DNA of 64,000 nucleotides, taken from contig JAUZRP010000014.1 in NCBI GenBank assembly GCA_030950395.1, positions 1-64,000 of the forward strand, given 5' to 3'. The notes below the pieces were generated by a model. It worked only from the letters and a program-made list of their open reading frames with translations, searched no databases and was not told the DNA's origin. Positions 53,365 through 64,000 of the stretch are shown here, piece after piece. The stretch's first letter is position 1. Each line of letters starts with the position of its first letter. A program made the translations under genes and the position numbers. Source of the DNA: Desulfonauticus sp. (GTDB lineage: Bacteria > Desulfobacterota > Desulfovibrionia > Desulfovibrionales > Desulfonatronovibrionaceae).

Positions 53365-56300
53365 ATGATCCTGAAAAAATTAATAGATAGTCTAAACAAA
53401 ACTAATGAAATTTACATTCAAAAATCTGGAGCATGTAGCCAAATAAAACTCAGTTCTTTTTTTATAAAGCGAGGTACAAATGTAATTTTTTTAATTAAAG
53501 AGGAAATAGAAGATTATAAAAATTTAGTTAAACTTTTTAATTTGTCTCATACGATATTTTTCCCTGATTTTTTACACGAACAATCTCAAAATTTATGGCC
53601 TAATATTTTTAGTTCTTTTTATTCCCTTCTTTTTTCTCAACAACCTAAGTTGATTTTTATTCCTTTATCTTTTTTATTTTTACGTGTACCAGAAAAAAAA
53701 TTTTTTTTAGATAATATTATTCACTTAAATGTTGGTGAGGATATAGATTTAGAATACATTTTAGAGACTCTAACTGTATTTAATTATAAAAAGGTTGTTC
53801 AAGTAACAGAACCAGGAGAATTTGCACTAAGAGGAGATGTTTTGGATATATTTTGTCCAATAATGAATTCTCCTTTTAGGATAGAGTTATTCGGGGATAC
53901 TATAGATCAAATTAGAGTTTTTGAACCTGTATCTCAAAAATCTATAAAACAAGTAAATTCTATAAAAATTACACCCTATTTTTTATCTAGCACAGAAACA
54001 GATTCTTTAAACTATTTAAAATCCATAGGTGAAATAGAAGATGTAAAAGAGTATAATTTTTTTGGCTTATATCAAAAAAATTTGATTAGCATTTTAGATT
54101 ATCTTCAAAAAAAGATTTTATTTATACCTCATGCTGAAGAGTTTGTTTTCTCTTCAAAAGAGTATGAAAAGAGCATAAGCCTTTTTTGTAAAGAGAACAA
54201 ACTTCCTTTCATTTATTTATTTTTTCAACAGCAAGAATTAAAAAAAATGTTGTCCAAAGAAAAAAAAGTATTTTTTTATTATATTCCCCAAAAAAGCACG
54301 TCAACAGAATCGATTACTTTAGAAGAAGATGAATTATTTTCCTCTGATGATTTATTTTGGAAACCAGAAGATAAAATTAGACCATTTAAAACTCTTAAAA
54401 AATATCTTCCAGATTGGCTTAAAGAATATAAACAGGTAATTTTGAGTTTTAAATCTGCCCAAATTAGAGATAAAGTGATTAAGGCCTTAGGTGATAATTT
54501 ATTTAACGTAAAATATAATTTTGAATTTCATATCCCAGGTCTGTATGCCTTAATTTCTCCTCTAACTAAAGGTTATATCTTAAAATGGGATAATAGTCTT
54601 ATTTTAAGCACAGATCTTTTATTTCCTACTGTTAAATATAAACGAAAAGATTTTCAAGGCTTAAAATCCTACGAAGAACTTTCTGAAGGGGATTTAGTGG
54701 TTCATAGAGATTATGGTATAGCTATTTTTTCTGGTTTAAAAACTCTTCAGTTTTCTAATATAAAGGGAGAATACTTACTTCTAGTTTATGCTAATGAAGA
54801 CAAACTTTATTTACCTGTAGAAAAAATAAATTTAATTCAAAAGTACAAAGGGCCTGAAGGAATAGTACCACCCTTAGATAAACTGGGTGGCACAAGATGG
54901 AGCAACGTAAAAGAAAGAGTTAGAAAAGAAATTGCCAAAATTGCTAAAGATTTAGTAGAAATTTATGCTTATAGAAAAATAGCTAAACGTCATTCTTATA
55001 GTCCTTTAGATGAAGAGTATTATGAATTTGAAGCAAGTTTTGGTTTTGAAGAGACTTTAGATCAAAGTAAGGCCATTGCAGAAGTAATGGCTGATATGGA
55101 AAAAGAAGAGCCTATGGACAGGTTGATTTGTGGAGATGTTGGGTTTGGTAAAACAGAAGTAGCTATGCGAGCAGCCTTTAGAGCTGTAAAAGATGGTCAT
55201 CAGGTTTGTGTATTGTGTCCTACAACGATTTTGGCGGAGCAACACTTTCGCAACTTTCAAAAAAGAATGTCTCCTTTTGGGGTGAAAGTGGGGATGTTAA
55301 GTAGATTTGTTAGTTTTTCAGTGCAAAAAAAAATTATTAGTGAAGTAAAAAAAGGACAGATAGATATTTTAATTGGAACTCATCGAGTATTGTCAAAAGA
55401 TGTAGAAATACCTAATTTGTCTTTGTTGATTTTAGATGAAGAACAAAAATTTGGAGTTAAGCATAAAGAAAAGTTAAAAAAGATAAAAAAAGAAGTGGAC
55501 GTTTTAACCCTTACAGCCACTCCCATTCCAAGGACTTTACAATTATCTTTGTCTGGCATTCGCAGCTTGAGTATTATAGAAACTCCACCACCAGCAAGAA
55601 AGCCTGTCAAAACCGAGCTTTTGGAAAGAGATTTAGAAAAATTAAAATCTATTTTAGAATTTGAATTAAATAGACATGGGCAAATTTTTTGGGTTTACAA
55701 CAGAGTGCAAGGCTTAAATGCTGTGGCTGAGAGAGTAAAACATATAGCCCCTGGGGCAAAAGTAGCTATAGCCCACGGTCAAATGAGAGAAAAAGAATTA
55801 GAAGAGGTAATGTATCAATTTTATAAAGGTCATATAGATATTCTAGTCTGTACCTCAATTATAGAATCGGGCCTAGACTTTCCTAACGTCAATACCTTGA
55901 TTATAGATAATGCTCATTTGTTTGGTCTTGGACAATTGTATCAATTGCGGGGTAGGGTAGGTCGCTCCGATAAGCAGGCTTTTGCTTATTTTTTAGTGCC
56001 TAGCTTAAAAAAATTGGCCCCCAAAGCTAAAAAGCGTTTAAAAGTAATTTTATCTTTTGACTATCTTGGAGCAGGTTTTCGGTTGGCAATGGAAGATTTA
56101 CGACTTAGAGGAGCAGGAAATATTTTAGGTGAAGCTCAAAGTGGACAAATAGGAAAGATAGGGTTAGACTTATTTTTGGAAATGCTTCACGAAGAAGTAA
56201 AAATTTTACAGGGACAAAGAGTTTATTCGCCAAAAGAACCAGAAATAGATCTCAAATTAGAAGCTTATATCCCAGCTGAATATATTACTGATAAAAAAGA

Positions 56301-56697
56301 AAGATTGCATTATTATCGCTTATTAGCCAATTCTAATTGTAATGATTCAAGAGAAAATGTAATCTTAGCAGAAATTAAAGATAGATATGGTTCGTTTCCA
56401 AAACAATTAGTTAATTTTATTAATCTAATGCAATTAAAAAGTCAGGCTAGATTACTTGGTATAAGTAAAATTTATATTAAAAATAATTCTTGCTTTTTAA
56501 AATGGGAACAAGATAGTTTTAATTTAGATCTTAACAAATTAATAATCTGGATAAAAAATAATAAAGCACAATTACTTCCTACTGGAGAAATAAAATTAAA
56601 TTTAAAAACAAACGATATTTTATCTACAATTAAGAATATATTGAAAGATATACAAAAGATAGTTTTAAATGACAATGGTAAAATGTCTATACATTAG
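53365..56697 (+). CDS. mfd: Transcription-repair coupling factor
   Basis: GDLVVHRDYGIAIFSGLKTL, ICGDVGFGKTEVAMRAAF, LDEEQKFGVKHKE, LRGRVGRSDKQAFAYF. Confidence 0.96.
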   Translation: MILKKLIDSLNKTNEIYIQKSGACSQIKLSSFFIKRGTNVIFLIKEEIEDYKNLVKLFNLSHTIFFPDFLHEQSQNLWPNIFSSFYSLLFSQQPKLIFIPLSFLFLRVPEKKFFLDNIIHLNVGEDIDLEYILETLTVFNYKKVVQVTEPGEFALRGDVLDIFCPIMNSPFRIELFGDTIDQIRVFEPVSQKSIKQVNSIKITPYFLSSTETDSLNYLKSIGEIEDVKEYNFFGLYQKNLISILDYLQKKILFIPHAEEFVFSSKEYEKSISLFCKENKLPFIYLFFQQQELKKMLSKEKKVFFYYIPQKSTSTESITLEEDELFSSDDLFWKPEDKIRPFKTLKKYLPDWLKEYKQVILSFKSAQIRDKVIKALGDNLFNVKYNFEFHIPGLYALISPLTKGYILKWDNSLILSTDLLFPTVKYKRKDFQGLKSYEELSEGDLVVHRDYGIAIFSGLKTLQFSNIKGEYLLLVYANEDKLYLPVEKINLIQKYKGPEGIVPPLDKLGGTRWSNVKERVRKEIAKIAKDLVEIYAYRKIAKRHSYSPLDEEYYEFEASFGFEETLDQSKAIAEVMADMEKEEPMDRLICGDVGFGKTEVAMRAAFRAVKDGHQVCVLCPTTILAEQHFRNFQKRMSPFGVKVGMLSRFVSFSVQKKIISEVKKGQIDILIGTHRVLSKDVEIPNLSLLILDEEQKFGVKHKEKLKKIKKEVDVLTLTATPIPRTLQLSLSGIRSLSIIETPPPARKPVKTELLERDLEKLKSILEFELNRHGQIFWVYNRVQGLNAVAERVKHIAPGAKVAIAHGQMREKELEEVMYQFYKGHIDILVCTSIIESGLDFPNVNTLIIDNAHLFGLGQLYQLRGRVGRSDKQAFAYFLVPSLKKLAPKAKKRLKVILSFDYLGAGFRLAMEDLRLRGAGNILGEAQSGQIGKIGLDLFLEMLHEEVKILQGQRVYSPKEPEIDLKLEAYIPAEYITDKKERLHYYRLLANSNCNDSRENVILAEIKDRYGSFPKQLVNFINLMQLKSQARLLGISKIYIKNNSCFLKWEQDSFNLDLNKLIIWIKNNKAQLLPTGEIKLNLKTNDILSTIKNILKDIQKIVLNDNGKMSIH

Positions 56698-56839
56698 TTT
56701 TCAAAATAGATAAATTTGAGTTTAATGTCCAATATTTAAAGATAGTTTTATTGAAAGTTTTTTGGGATGGTTGTAAGCCATAAGGTATTTATTTTAAACT
56801 AAATAATTTAAAGAGATGTTTAAATTATAATTAGGTAAG

Positions 56840-57796
56840 ATGGATAAAAGATTTTTTTTGCAAGATAGTTTTAGCAAGCATATTTGTTTTATCTTGATTT
56901 TTATTTTGATATGTTGGGGATGTAAGTTTAATAAAGTCCCTGTGGGGGCTGTTGCATCTATTAATGGCGACTATATCTATTTGGATGACTTAGAAAAACA
57001 ATATGATTTTATTCATTTTGAATATGAAGGCAATTTAAATATTGCAGACATAAAGAAAGAGTATAGAAAAGAACTTTTAAATTTATTTTTTTATAAGTTA
57101 GTAAAACAAACTTTGCAAGAGAAAGGATTATTGGTTGGAAATAAAGAATTAGAAAAAGAGATCAATAAAATAAAATCAGATTATCCTCCTGGAGAATTTA
57201 AAAAGATGTTGATTGAAGAATGTATAGATTATGATAGTTGGAAAAAATTTTTAAAAATGAACTTGAATATTAAAAAATTTATTAATTTGGTAGTAAAACC
57301 AAAGATTAAAATAACGTTTAAAGAAGTTGAAGATTATTATAAAAAGCATTTTAAAGATTTTTATATTCCTAATATGGTCAGTTTTACAGTATTTTATTCT
57401 ACTGATAAGGATATTTTACTAAAGATTAAAAATAGCAAATTAAAATTTAAAAAAGATGATAATAAGATGATAGATGAAATAAAAAAGAAGTATCCTTCGG
57501 TAATTGTGCATCATTATTTGTTTAAATTAAATCAGACTCCTTCCCTTTGGAAAAAAGTCATTGAAATTACACCAGAAGGTAATTTTAGTACAATAAAAAA
57601 CGACAAAAGAGGTTTTTATTTACTTTTTATAAACAGGCAATATCCAGCAAAGTATTTGGAACCAGCTCAAGCTTATCCTATTATAGAAAATGTTATTTTG
57701 CAACAAAAGCTTAATGCTTATTTGTTAAATTGGTTTAAGAACAAATTGAGTACATCTAATATAATGATAAGTAAATTGTTATTAGAAAATAAATAA
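56840..57796 (+). CDS. SurA/PpiC-like lipoprotein (peptidyl-prolyl isomerase-like chaperone)
   Basis: Lipobox-like CWGC, VGAVASINGDYIYLDDLEKQYDF; weak rotamase domain. Confidence 0.65.
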   Translation: MDKRFFLQDSFSKHICFILIFILICWGCKFNKVPVGAVASINGDYIYLDDLEKQYDFIHFEYEGNLNIADIKKEYRKELLNLFFYKLVKQTLQEKGLLVGNKELEKEINKIKSDYPPGEFKKMLIEECIDYDSWKKFLKMNLNIKKFINLVVKPKIKITFKEVEDYYKKHFKDFYIPNMVSFTVFYSTDKDILLKIKNSKLKFKKDDNKMIDEIKKKYPSVIVHHYLFKLNQTPSLWKKVIEITPEGNFSTIKNDKRGFYLLFINRQYPAKYLEPAQAYPIIENVILQQKLNAYLLNWFKNKLSTSNIMISKLLLENK

Positions 57797-57933
57797 TTTT
57801 TTTGTATGCTGTTAAATTTTATGAAATATAAAAATTAGGATCGATCTTTATATAAAATAAGGTGTTTTAATATTTTAATGGATTTTTTTGGGATAAATTT
57901 TTAAAATATTATGTTTTAATAAGGGTAGTTAAT

Positions 57934-58875
57934 ATGAAGGGATTAAGAAAAATTTTTATTTTATTTTTGGTAATATTTTATTTTTTACAAGTTAGAAATT
58001 ATTTAGTATTTGCAACAGAAGTAGTTGATAGAATCGTAGCTATTGTAGATGGTGAGATTATTACTTTAATGGATTTAAATCAAAGATTAAAACCTTATTT
58101 AAAACAATTTCAAGGAAGAATACTTACAGATCAAGATAAAAAAATAATTTTAAAATTAAAAAAGAAGATATTAGATCAAATGATTGATGATATTCTTATA
58201 AAAAAAGTAGCAGAAAAGTACAAATTAAAAGTTTCTGATTTAGAAGTTAAAAATTATATAGATAAGATTAGAGAAGAAAATGGTCTTACTTTAGATGAAT
58301 TTAAAAAGCAGCTAAAATTGCAAGGTTTAACTTATAAACAATTTTATAATAAAGTAAAAGATGATATGTTGAGAAATAGAATTGTTTCTGCCTTGGTTAG
58401 AAGAAAAGTAGTAGTAACTGACGAAGAGATTTTAAATTATTATAAGAAAAAATTTAAACAATCTATGAAGAAAAAATTTTGTTTAAAAATTATTTTGTTG
58501 TCTTCTAAAGGGAAGGCAGAAGAGGTTTATCAGAAATTAAAAAAAGGAAATTTGACCTTTGAAAGAGCTGCTCAAATCTATAGCATAGGACCTTATAAAA
58601 ATGGAGATTTGGGATGTCTTAATTATAGTGATTTAAATAGTTCCTGGAAAAAAGTATTAGCTAATTTAAAACCAGGTGAAATTGCTTTACCTTTTGAATT
58701 TCAAAACCGGTGGGTTATTTTAAAGTTGGTAAAAATAAAACAAGAGTCAGCAAAACCTTTGAAAAATGTTAAAGAAAAGATTAGACAAGAGATTTATAGA
58801 CAAAAATTCGTTAAATTGTTTAATGAATTTATTCAAAAACTAAGAAAAGATGCAGTAATAGATATTAAATTATAA
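57934..58875 (+). CDS. SurA-like periplasmic peptidyl-prolyl cis-trans isomerase
   Basis: Signal peptide; VVDRIVAIVDGEIITLMDL, parvulin-like domain YSIGPYKNGDLGCLNYSDL. Confidence 0.88.
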   Translation: MKGLRKIFILFLVIFYFLQVRNYLVFATEVVDRIVAIVDGEIITLMDLNQRLKPYLKQFQGRILTDQDKKIILKLKKKILDQMIDDILIKKVAEKYKLKVSDLEVKNYIDKIREENGLTLDEFKKQLKLQGLTYKQFYNKVKDDMLRNRIVSALVRRKVVVTDEEILNYYKKKFKQSMKKKFCLKIILLSSKGKAEEVYQKLKKGNLTFERAAQIYSIGPYKNGDLGCLNYSDLNSSWKKVLANLKPGEIALPFEFQNRWVILKLVKIKQESAKPLKNVKEKIRQEIYRQKFVKLFNEFIQKLRKDAVIDIKL

Positions 58876-58965
58876 ATTAAATATATGTTTCTATTTAATG
58901 GTGAAAATTTTAGATGTTTTGTTTTTAATTTTAATAAAATTAAAAATGTAAATATGGAGTAAACT

Positions 58966-59859
58966 ATGTCTTTAGGAGATATTGGTAAACAATTAAAAGA
59001 GGTCAGAGAAGAAAAGAAAATAACTTTAGAGCAAGTACATCAAAAAATAAAAGTTGGTATTCATATTTTAAAAGCAATTGAAGATGGTAATGACAAAGGA
59101 TTACCTCATCCTATTTATACTCGAAGTTTTATAAAAGAATACGCAAAATTTTTAGGGTTAGATTGGAAAAGAATAGTAGATGTATATAGTGAATTTTATA
59201 ATATTGATAATAGAGTAGATCAAATTGACAAATTACCAACCACTAGTGAAAGTTCTGATAAAAATTATAGAAAAAAGATTATCTGGATTGTTATTATTAT
59301 TGTTATCTTTGTAATCATTTTGCTAAATAAAAATTCTCAACATTTAGTTAAGAAACAAAAATTATTTACCAACTCATCTTTGACAAAGAATAATTCTTTG
59401 AATAATTCTTTTTCAAATTCATCCAATGTGATAATTCCTAAATTTAAAAAGGATCTAAGCAATAAACAATTTAATTCTTCTGAAAATAATCAAAGCAAGT
59501 CTTCTAAAGATATTAATCATAATAAAAATAATACTAAAGAATTAAAGATAACTCCTAAGTCTAAGGATACAATTTTAAAACAAAACAAGCAAAATAATTC
59601 TACAGCAGTTTTTGAACAAAGAGTAAAGATTATCGCAAAAGAGCAATGTTGGGTACAAGCTAAAATGGATGATATTATAAAAGAATATTATCTTTACAAA
59701 AATGATAAAGTAAATTTAAAATTTAAAAATTATTTGGATTTAAAATTAGGTAATGCTGCTGGAGTTGACGTTTATTTTAATGATAAAAAGATAAGTTTCA
59801 ATGCAACAGAAGGACAGGTGAAGATTTTACATTTTCCTCCTCAGAAAAATAAGAGATAA
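58966..59859 (+). CDS. RodZ-like HTH/TM protein with C-terminal DUF4115-type domain
   Basis: IGKQLKEVREEKKITLEQVHQKIKVGIHILKAIEDG, YTRSFIKEYAKFLGLD, TM, Asn/Lys/Ser-rich linker. Confidence 0.85.
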   Translation: MSLGDIGKQLKEVREEKKITLEQVHQKIKVGIHILKAIEDGNDKGLPHPIYTRSFIKEYAKFLGLDWKRIVDVYSEFYNIDNRVDQIDKLPTTSESSDKNYRKKIIWIVIIIVIFVIILLNKNSQHLVKKQKLFTNSSLTKNNSLNNSFSNSSNVIIPKFKKDLSNKQFNSSENNQSKSSKDINHNKNNTKELKITPKSKDTILKQNKQNNSTAVFEQRVKIIAKEQCWVQAKMDDIIKEYYLYKNDKVNLKFKNYLDLKLGNAAGVDVYFNDKKISFNATEGQVKILHFPPQKNKR

Positions 59860-59980
59860 GTGCAAAAGTTAGAAGATTGTTTTTTTTTGATTGATTTGTT
59901 AAATTGTAATCAGCTTAAATTATTGAAAATATTTTTATTGAATATATGTCTGGTTGATTAAAATAATTTTTATAGTTGGC
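59857..59980 (-). repeat. MITE-like intergenic element, copy F
   Basis: TAAGTGCAAAAGTT...TTGTAATCAGCTTAAATTATTGAAAATATTTTTATTGAATATATGT...AATTTTTATAGTTGG; reverse complement of the A/D core. Confidence 0.8.
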
Positions 59981-59992
59981 TTAATAAAACAA

Positions 59993-60709
59993 ATGGAAAT
60001 TAATGAGTATTTTATTATTTTAAAAAAAGGAAAATTTAAAGAAAATGATTTATGGTTAAAAGTATTATCTCCTAATTTGGGTTTTAACACTTATTTTGCT
60101 TTTGGAGGATTAAAAAGTAGAAGGAGGTTTTGTGGTTGTTTAGATATTTTTAATTTGTTGTATGGTAAAATCAGTCAAAATAAACGTTCCCATTATTTTA
60201 CGTTACAAGAAGCTTATTTGGTTAATAAATTTGCCAATTTAAAAGATTATCCTAATAAGATAGGTGTTATTTATAATGTAACTTCTTTTTTGGAAAAAAT
60301 TAAAATTACTCCTGATGAATACCAAAAGATATTTAACTTGTTTGTAGATTTTTTATCTATTTTACCTGATGTTTCTAACATTTCGTATTTGCCTTTACTT
60401 TTCAAGGCTAATTTAATATTTAATTTAGGCTATTTGCCACTTTTTTCCAAGTGTTTAGTCTGCAACAAAGCATTAGGGGCAGAAAGGGTCTTTTTTTCTA
60501 TAAAAGAAGGTGGTTTTTATTGTTCTTCTTGTGTTAAATTTAAACAGTTTACTTTTGCTATGTCTTATAGGCATGTTCTCTTTTTGCAATATATTGCTAA
60601 CTCCAAACCTAAAGATTGGATAAATGTAAAATTGGCTCTTGAATTAAGGCAAATGTGTTATAAAATAGTAAGTATTTTTTCTGAATATCATTTAGCCGTT
60701 AGTTTGTAA
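59993..60709 (+). CDS. recO: DNA repair protein RecO
   Basis: ILKKGKFKENDLWLKVLSPNLG, FAFGGLKSRRRFCGCLDIFN, zinc motif CLVC...CSSC; ATG at 59993 preferred. Confidence 0.82.
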   Translation: MEINEYFIILKKGKFKENDLWLKVLSPNLGFNTYFAFGGLKSRRRFCGCLDIFNLLYGKISQNKRSHYFTLQEAYLVNKFANLKDYPNKIGVIYNVTSFLEKIKITPDEYQKIFNLFVDFLSILPDVSNISYLPLLFKANLIFNLGYLPLFSKCLVCNKALGAERVFFSIKEGGFYCSSCVKFKQFTFAMSYRHVLFLQYIANSKPKDWINVKLALELRQMCYKIVSIFSEYHLAVSL

Positions 60710-60804
60710 AAAACTTTGTTTTGTTTTTAACAATCAAATTTTTATAGCTACTGTCCCTATTTGTATTTATATTTTGAATTAATAATTTGGAGGAGAAAAA
60801 TAGT

Positions 60805-61689
60805 ATGTATTTTCAAGACGTAATTCTAACTCTACAAGAGTATTGGACTAAGCAAGGCTGTATTCTTCAACAACCATACGACATTGAAGTGGGTGCAGGC
60901 ACTTTTAATCCTGCAACTTTTTTACGGGTAATTGGTCCTGAACCATGGAGAGTTGCTTATGTAGAGCCCTCACGACGCCCTACAGATGGACGTTATGGAG
61001 AAAATCCTAATAGATTACAACATTATTATCAATTCCAGGTTATTTTAAAACCTGCTCCTAAGGATGTTATTCAACTATACCTTAATAGTTTGCAAGCCTT
61101 AGGTATAGAAGGGGCTGAGCACGATATTAGATTTGTAGAAGATGACTGGGAATCTCCTACTTTAGGTGCGTGGGGACTTGGCTGGGAAGTGTGGTTGAAT
61201 GGTATGGAAGTCACTCAATTTACTTATTTCCAACAAGTAGGCGGTCTTAATTTGGATCCCATTAGTGTGGAAATAACTTATGGCTTAGAGCGTATTTCTA
61301 TGTACTTACAAAAAAAAGAGTCAGTATATGATTTGGAATGGAATAGTGAAATTACTTATGGAGACGTGCATCATCAAGGAGAACTAGAGAATTCTTGTTA
61401 TAATTTTGACTATAGCAATGAAAAAATGCTTTTTAATTTTTTTCAGGAATGTGAAAAGGAATCGTTAAAGTTATGTGAGAACAAATTATTATGGCCTGCT
61501 TATGATTATTGTTTAAAATGTTCTCACATTTTTAATTTGTTAGATGCGAGAGGAGCTATATCCATTACAGAAAGAACTTCTTATATTAATAGAGTTAGAA
61601 ATCTTGCTTCTAAAATTGCCAGACTTTATGCAGAGCAAAGAAAGCAACTTGGTTATCCTCTCTTAAAAAAATGCGCTTTTGAAAAGTAA
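60805..61689 (+). CDS. glyQ: Glycyl-tRNA synthetase alpha subunit
   Basis: [41 protein letters not shown]. Confidence 0.97.
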   Translation: MYFQDVILTLQEYWTKQGCILQQPYDIEVGAGTFNPATFLRVIGPEPWRVAYVEPSRRPTDGRYGENPNRLQHYYQFQVILKPAPKDVIQLYLNSLQALGIEGAEHDIRFVEDDWESPTLGAWGLGWEVWLNGMEVTQFTYFQQVGGLNLDPISVEITYGLERISMYLQKKESVYDLEWNSEITYGDVHHQGELENSCYNFDYSNEKMLFNFFQECEKESLKLCENKLLWPAYDYCLKCSHIFNLLDARGAISITERTSYINRVRNLASKIARLYAEQRKQLGYPLLKKCAFEK

Positions 61690-61730
61690 TTTTTTATATC
61701 TATAAAACTTAAATATAAAGAGGTAGAATG

Positions 61731-63812
61731 ATGAGTTATTTTGTTTTGGAAATAGGTTTTGAAGAAATGCCTGCTCGTTTTTTAAACAATTTGGAACAAG
61801 ATTTAAAAAATCAATTTACTCAAAAATTAGATGAACAAAAAATCAATTTTAAAGAAATAAGAGTGTATTCTACTCCTCGTAGGTTAATTGGGGAAATTAT
61901 AGATATTGCAAACAAGCAGGCAGTGGAACAAAAAGAAATCATTGGTCCACCAGTAAATATAGCCAAAGACAAGAATGGTCATCTAACTAAGGCCGGATTT
62001 GGGTTTGTAAAATCTCAACAAGTAGAGCTAGATGCTGTTTATGAAAAAGACACAGATAAAGGAAAATATTTGGCTGTTCGTAAAACAATAGGGGGAAAGG
62101 ACAGTACTGATGTTTTAGAAAAAATTTGTCCAGAGATTATTAGCAAGTTGTATTTTCCCAAAAAGATGCGCTGGAGTTCTGATTTTACTTTTGGTCGTCC
62201 TATACGCTGGATTTTGGCCATGTTTGAGGATAAAATTATTAATTTTAAACTGGCCGATGTTAGTTCTTCTAATCTAACTTATGGACATAGGGTTATGGGA
62301 CCTGGTCCTTTTAAAATTGCTCAAGCCAAAAATTTGTTATCGGTTTTAGAGCAAAAAGGTAAGGTCATTCTTGCTGTTGATAAAAGAAAAGATATTATTG
62401 TAACTAAGGGCAACCAATTGGCTGAGGCTATAGAGGGGAAAATAATTTGGAATGAGTCTTTATTAAATGAAGTTAGTTATCTGGTGGAATATCCTAAACC
62501 TTTGTTGGGACGATTTTCAGACAAGTTTTTGCAATTGCCAGAAGAAGTTTTACTTACCAGCATGGAAACGCATCAAAAAAGTTTTGGTCTTAGATCTAAA
62601 ACTGAGGGCAAAATTCTTCCTTATTTTTTGACCATAATAAATTTAGAGCCCAAAGATTATGAGAGTGTAAAAATAGGTTGGGAAAGGGTGTTAAAAGCAC
62701 GTTTAGAGGATGCCAATTTTTTCTGGCAAACAGATTTAAAATCTTCTTTTGAAGATTGGTTACAAAAATTAGAAAAGGTTACTTTTTTAGCACCTCTTGG
62801 AAGTATGCGTTTTAAATCTGACAGATTGGTTAATATTATAGAGTGGTTAGGAGAAAGGTTTTATCCTGAATGTCTATCAGACTTAAAAAGGTCTGCTCTT
62901 TTGGCCAAGTGTGACTTGGTTTCAGAGATGGTTACAGAGTTTCCAGAACTAGAAGGAATTATGGGTGGGATATATGCAGAGCATAAAGGGGAGTCACCTA
63001 TAGTTGCAAGAGCTATTTACGAGCATTATTTACCTAAAGGACAGGGTGAGTTGCCTGCTAGTTTGGAAGGATCCTTACTTAGCCTTGCAGATAAGATAGA
63101 TACTCTGGTGGGTTGTTTTGGTCTGGACATAATTCCTACAGGAGCAGCAGATCCTTATGCTCTGAGAAGAAATGCTCTGGGAGTAATTCAAATTATTTTA
63201 AAAAGGGCTTTGTCTTTCTCCTTAACAGAGTTGTTGAAATATAGTTACAGTTTATATGGAGACGTGGCTTTTAAAGAAGACCAGATTAATACGGTTCAAA
63301 AATTAATGAACTTTTTTAAACAACGTTTAAAATATTTTTGGCAGGAGCAAGGACTGACTCCTCAGGTTATTGAGGCAACTCTTGGAGCAGGGTGGGATAA
63401 TATTTATGATACTTATTTAAGGTTACAAGCGTTGACTGAATTTTCTAAAGAAAAAGAGTTTGAATCTGCTGTGCTTACTTTTAAACGAGTGGCCAACATT
63501 ATAAAAAAACAGGCCAATAAAAACGAATTTTTTTTAGAAATTAAAGTAGATTTACTTAAAGAGCCGGAAGAACAAAAATTGTATTTAAAAATACAAGAAT
63601 TTAAGCCCAGGTTTGAGACTTTTTTTAGGCAAAAAAATTACAAACAGGCTTTAGAGCTGCTTTTGGATTTAAAACCAGTGGTAGATAATTTTTTTGACAA
63701 CGTGATGGTAATGTGTAAAGAGCAGGATTTGAGAAAAAATCGCTTGACCATGTTAAAAAATATGACTATGTTGCTCGCCGATTTGGCTGATTTTGATGCA
63801 TTACAAATATAA
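61731..63812 (+). CDS. glyS: Glycyl-tRNA synthetase beta subunit
   Basis: FVLEIGFEEMPARFL, YGHRVMGPGPF, ADKIDTLVGCFGLDIIPTGAADPYALRRNALG. Confidence 0.97.
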   Translation: MSYFVLEIGFEEMPARFLNNLEQDLKNQFTQKLDEQKINFKEIRVYSTPRRLIGEIIDIANKQAVEQKEIIGPPVNIAKDKNGHLTKAGFGFVKSQQVELDAVYEKDTDKGKYLAVRKTIGGKDSTDVLEKICPEIISKLYFPKKMRWSSDFTFGRPIRWILAMFEDKIINFKLADVSSSNLTYGHRVMGPGPFKIAQAKNLLSVLEQKGKVILAVDKRKDIIVTKGNQLAEAIEGKIIWNESLLNEVSYLVEYPKPLLGRFSDKFLQLPEEVLLTSMETHQKSFGLRSKTEGKILPYFLTIINLEPKDYESVKIGWERVLKARLEDANFFWQTDLKSSFEDWLQKLEKVTFLAPLGSMRFKSDRLVNIIEWLGERFYPECLSDLKRSALLAKCDLVSEMVTEFPELEGIMGGIYAEHKGESPIVARAIYEHYLPKGQGELPASLEGSLLSLADKIDTLVGCFGLDIIPTGAADPYALRRNALGVIQIILKRALSFSLTELLKYSYSLYGDVAFKEDQINTVQKLMNFFKQRLKYFWQEQGLTPQVIEATLGAGWDNIYDTYLRLQALTEFSKEKEFESAVLTFKRVANIIKKQANKNEFFLEIKVDLLKEPEEQKLYLKIQEFKPRFETFFRQKNYKQALELLLDLKPVVDNFFDNVMVMCKEQDLRKNRLTMLKNMTMLLADLADFDALQI

Positions 63813-63836
63813 AAACTTTTAAGGAGGAAAGGTACT

Positions 63837-64000
63837 TTGGCCAATCACAAATCTGCAATTAAAAGACATAGGCAAAGTTTAAAAAGAAGAGCTAGAAATA
63901 AAGCCATTAAGACCAGAGTGAAAAATGTTATTAAGGCTGTGCGTCAGGCTGTGGAAGTGAAAGACACAGAGCAAGCCACTGAGAAGTTAAAAATAGCTAC
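63837..64000 (+). CDS. rpsT: 30S ribosomal protein S20 (truncated by window end)
   Basis: TTG start after AAGGAGG; translation (M)[42 protein letters not shown]. Confidence 0.93.
   Translation, partial: MANHKSAIKRHRQSLKRRARNKAIKTRVKNVIKAVRQAVEVKDTEQATEKLKIA

Overview
AT-rich 64 kb chromosomal window. By gene content (Ior and Por oxidoreductases, HypA/HypB, sigma-54 regulators, c-heme sensor) it looks like a sulfate-reducing, Desulfovibrionales-like bacterium; that is inference, not proof. Most of it is dense core metabolism and housekeeping. The left edge holds the end of a CRISPR array (two identical 36-bp repeats), cas1, two tandem non-identical cas2 genes and a CARF/NE0113-type protein. 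The main unexplained structure is a dispersed, roughly 105-130 bp, MITE-like intergenic element family. Its ends read GACGTAACTGCAAAA...TTTTGCAGTTA/GGATC. I find about six full-length copies plus shorter derivatives, usually abutting or overlapping stop codons. A second signal is a duplicated P-loop ATPase gene. One copy, next to such an element, separates iorA from iorB. The other is frameshifted by a net 5-nt deletion. Degenerate short direct repeats follow several genes (gatB, ligA and both ATPase copies). No tRNA or rRNA was recognised. All calls come from reading the sequence and translations only; no searches were run.
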